Source: Bacteroidales bacterium
Lineage (GTDB): Bacteria > Bacteroidota > Bacteroidia > Bacteroidales > UBA932
Direction: 5' to 3'
Assembly: GCA_029007435.1 (NCBI GenBank)
Contig: JAQXHU010000079.1
Span: 1 to 64,000, forward strand
Length of the DNA stretch: 64,000 bases
Below the pieces are notes generated by a model. That model did not search any database, had not been told where the DNA came from, and was given only the letters and a program-made list of their open reading frames with translations. Shown here piece by piece: positions 61,659 to 64,000 of the stretch (its first letter is position 1; every line of letters begins with the position of its first letter). A program made the position numbers and the translations under genes.

Positions 61659-64000
61659 TTAGAATTGGAGCCTCACACTGAAGCCGATGTTTCTTGTACT
61701 TGGCTGCATAAAATAATCCAGTCCCTGGTAATATGTTCCGGTCGATGCTGTGAGTTCAGGATCGAATGGAGCCTTGTTGTAAATCATCCAGAGATTGCGT
61801 CCGACGAGGGACACGGACATCCCGAGCTTGTCCCTGAACCAGGTCCGCGGAAAGTCATATCCAATAGTGAGTTCCCTGAGACGGACATTGGTCATACTGT
61901 ACACATAATGCGAAAGCATTGAGGTACCCAGGCCATTGTTTGCATAGAAAGTCTTGACGTCAGGCAACTGCTGGGTTTCAGAAATCCACACTCCTCCTTC
62001 ATCCCTCGCATCAGCCGAGGCCTGGGACGCACCGAACCTGTCCATAAGGGCCTGAGTAGCTGACACTCCCTTGCCTCCTATGCGGGCATCAATGAGGAAG
62101 CTCAGCGACACTCCCTTGTAAGAGAAAGTGTTATTCCAGCCAATACGGGCCTTGGCCTCGGTGTTGCCCGCATATATCCAGGTGTTCGGGTCGAGGGAGA
62201 CGGTATTGGAATTCGGATCCACGTAAATCTGACCGTGATCGTCGGTCTTGAGGCCGGTCACGTAGAAATCTCCTATGGAGCCTCCCTTCGCGACCTTCAT
62301 CCGGTATCCGCCATAATCCATATTCACCTCATCGACCGTCACAAGATTGCCGGACACGTCACGGGTGCCTTCAGGAACAAGTTCCTTGATCTTGTTGCGG
62401 TTCATAGAGAATGTGGCAGTAGAAGCCCAGGTGAAATCCTTCCAGGTATTGCGGAATCCGAGCGAAGCCTCGATTCCCCAGTTGTTCACGCGGCCGGCAT
62501 TGATGTAGGCGAGCTTGTAGCCCGTGCTCGGAGAGGCGTTGTACTGGAACAACTGGTTGTATGTGTTCGTGTTGTAATATGTAAAGTCCACGGAGAACAT
62601 ATCCTCGAGGAATTTCACGTTGAGTCCGGCCTCGACAGACTTGGTCCTTTCAGGAGTGAGGTTGGATGCCGGAGCATATGTATTTGAGGAGATTATGCCT
62701 CCAGTGGACAGAGGGGTGTTGACTCCCGTGATGAAACGCTGAGGGGCATTGCCGACCTCCGCATATGAAGTGCGCAGCTTGAGGAATGAGATTCCCGCAC
62801 GCCTGAGGTCTGTCATTGAAGATATCACGGCAGAAAGGCCTGCGGACGGGTAGAAAATGTTCTTGCTGTCCGTGAACGCAAGCATGGACGGCCACTCATT
62901 CCTCGCTGTGAGATCCAGATAGAGCATGCCCTTCCATCCGAGCTGCAATGTGGCGTACAACGACTGTGTCTGGTCGTGGTACCTGTCGGCGAGAGGGCCG
63001 GTCTGGCTGTGGGTCATACTGATGTTATAAACGGAGAATTTGTTCGGCACTGTGGCCAGATTGCCTTCAAATCCCGAGGCCTTGTTCACGTCATCTGTGA
63101 TACTGGCTCCGATATTGAACAATATGGACAGATTGTCAGCCGCAACTTTCTTGTCCAGTGTAAGAAGGACATCCCCGTAGAAATTGTTGTGGTTGATGTT
63201 GTTGTCCTGATAGTTGCCGTATTCGGACGCGAACAGGGTATTGGAAGAAGCATATATTTTCCTCGTGTAGTTCATCGAGGTGTTGTCGAGTCTTGCACGT
63301 CCGGTCACGTATATCCAGTCGGTGATGTTCCATTTCAGGGTGCCGGTGATTGTATATCGGTGAGAAGTGTTTTCGAAGAGCTCCCGGTTGATTTCCCAAT
63401 ACGGGTTCTCCACTCCGTTTACGAACTCTAAAGGCCAAAACTGCTTCATATAGCCTGCCCCGGCATCGTATCTCTCATATATCTTATATTTGGAGATGTC
63501 GTCTCCGCGAGGGAAAAGATACACGGCTATCAGAGGATTGTGGTACATTCCCTGAACTGTAGGATTGCGCTTGTACTGCTTCATATAGCTAGCGCTGAAA
63601 TCCAGGACCAGTTTGTCCTTGACTATCTGGGTGGTGTTGCGGATATTGAAATTGTACCGGTTGTAATTGTTGTTTCCGATTATGCCCCGCGAATTCAGGG
63701 CGGCCGCGGAAGCGTAGGTCTGGCTCCTTTCAGTGCCGGTCATCACCGATATGGAATTGGAGACATTGTATCCGGTCTGGAAGAAATCCAGAGGGTCATA
63801 GCTTGAAGGAGTCCCGAGTTTCGTACCCCAGCTCATTGAAGGAGAAGTCGGATCAGTACCGTATGTGTTCTGGAAATCCGGGGTCACGAACGGAGATGAG
63901 AATGTAGTGTTGTTCGAGAAATTCACACGTACACGGCCTTCCGAGCCTTTCTTGGTAGTGATGAGTATCACGCCATTTGCGCCCTGGGAACCATAGAGGG
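61659..64000 (-). CDS. SusC/RagA-family TonB-dependent transporter, N-terminus beyond the window
   Basis: About 780 residues of an outer-membrane importer; the frame is open at the right edge. The first visible residues, LYGSQGANGVILITTKKGSE, are the conserved end of the plug domain, so the missing part is the signal peptide, the carboxypeptidase-like domain, any STN domain and most of the plug. The barrel is complete and ends FSVRLQF. Because the start is missing it cannot be seen whether an STN domain links it to the ECF sigma factor at the end of the operon. A Met at 63971 is internal. Confidence 0.96.
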   Translation of the reverse strand, partial: LYGSQGANGVILITTKKGSEGRVRVNFSNNTTFSSPFVTPDFQNTYGTDPTSPSMSWGTKLGTPSSYDPLDFFQTGYNVSNSISVMTGTERSQTYASAAALNSRGIIGNNNYNRYNFNIRNTTQIVKDKLVLDFSASYMKQYKRNPTVQGMYHNPLIAVYLFPRGDDISKYKIYERYDAGAGYMKQFWPLEFVNGVENPYWEINRELFENTSHRYTITGTLKWNITDWIYVTGRARLDNTSMNYTRKIYASSNTLFASEYGNYQDNNINHNNFYGDVLLTLDKKVAADNLSILFNIGASITDDVNKASGFEGNLATVPNKFSVYNISMTHSQTGPLADRYHDQTQSLYATLQLGWKGMLYLDLTARNEWPSMLAFTDSKNIFYPSAGLSAVISSMTDLRRAGISFLKLRTSYAEVGNAPQRFITGVNTPLSTGGIISSNTYAPASNLTPERTKSVEAGLNVKFLEDMFSVDFTYYNTNTYNQLFQYNASPSTGYKLAYINAGRVNNWGIEASLGFRNTWKDFTWASTATFSMNRNKIKELVPEGTRDVSGNLVTVDEVNMDYGGYRMKVAKGGSIGDFYVTGLKTDDHGQIYVDPNSNTVSLDPNTWIYAGNTEAKARIGWNNTFSYKGVSLSFLIDARIGGKGVSATQALMDRFGASQASADARDEGGVWISETQQLPDVKTFYANNGLGTSMLSHYVYSMTNVRLRELTIGYDFPRTWFRDKLGMSVSLVGRNLWMIYNKAPFDPELTASTGTYYQGLDYFMQPSTRNIGFSVRLQF

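Overview
The window is 64 kb of a Bacteroidota chromosome, most likely order Bacteroidales and probably a gut-type glycan forager. The evidence is two SusC/SusD pairs, many lipobox signal peptides, a S46 dipeptidyl-peptidase, menaquinone genes, starts without Shine-Dalgarno sequences, and promoters of the Bacteroidota type (TTG, 18-20 bases, TAxxTTTG). The genus cannot be fixed from the sequence alone. No phage, transposase, rRNA or CRISPR array was seen.

Housekeeping half (1-26.8 kb). The end of lepA is followed on the + strand by a glycosyltransferase, menA, an rRNA-type methyltransferase, a lipoprotein and menG. On the - strand a ten-gene run goes from aroB at 17.08 kb to an endonuclease/exonuclease/phosphatase lipoprotein at 4.58 kb: aroB, sulfatase, a fused aroD-aroA, aroC, sufB, pnuC, a FAD-dependent oxidoreductase, sufC, sufD and the phosphatase. 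Spacing is mostly under 50 bases, so shikimate synthesis and Fe-S assembly appear to be co-transcribed with unrelated genes. A tRNA-Leu diverges from it. Next come a lipoprotein with a G8 tract, an unusual repeat region, tRNA-Ser, a CDF-S46-ferredoxin operon, aspS and ksgA.

Glycan locus 1 (26.9-45.2 kb) is the most interesting part. A + operon encodes a GH99/71-like-GH92 fusion and a histidine phosphatase-metallophosphoesterase fusion. A convergent - operon encodes a metallophosphoesterase, a surface lipoprotein, SusC, SusD and a second GH99-like lipoprotein. A membrane-spanning regulator (lectin-like domain, beta-propeller, membrane helix, SARP-like DNA-binding domain) lies upstream. Divergent from it is a second histidine phosphatase related to the first. 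The combination suggests uptake and breakdown of a phosphorylated alpha-mannoside glycan.

Glycan locus 2 (46.1-56.2 kb) is a - strand run: mutS, a DUF4091/GH123-like lipoprotein, a retaining-type GH97, GH127 and a membrane TPR-AraC regulator. It has no SusC/D.

Glycan locus 3 (56.4-64 kb) is a SusC (cut by the window end), SusD, GH18, DUF1735-LamG run that ends in an ECF sigma factor with no anti-sigma gene in view. GH18 with DUF1735 and LamG is typical of loci that release N-glycans with an endo-beta-N-acetylglucosaminidase.
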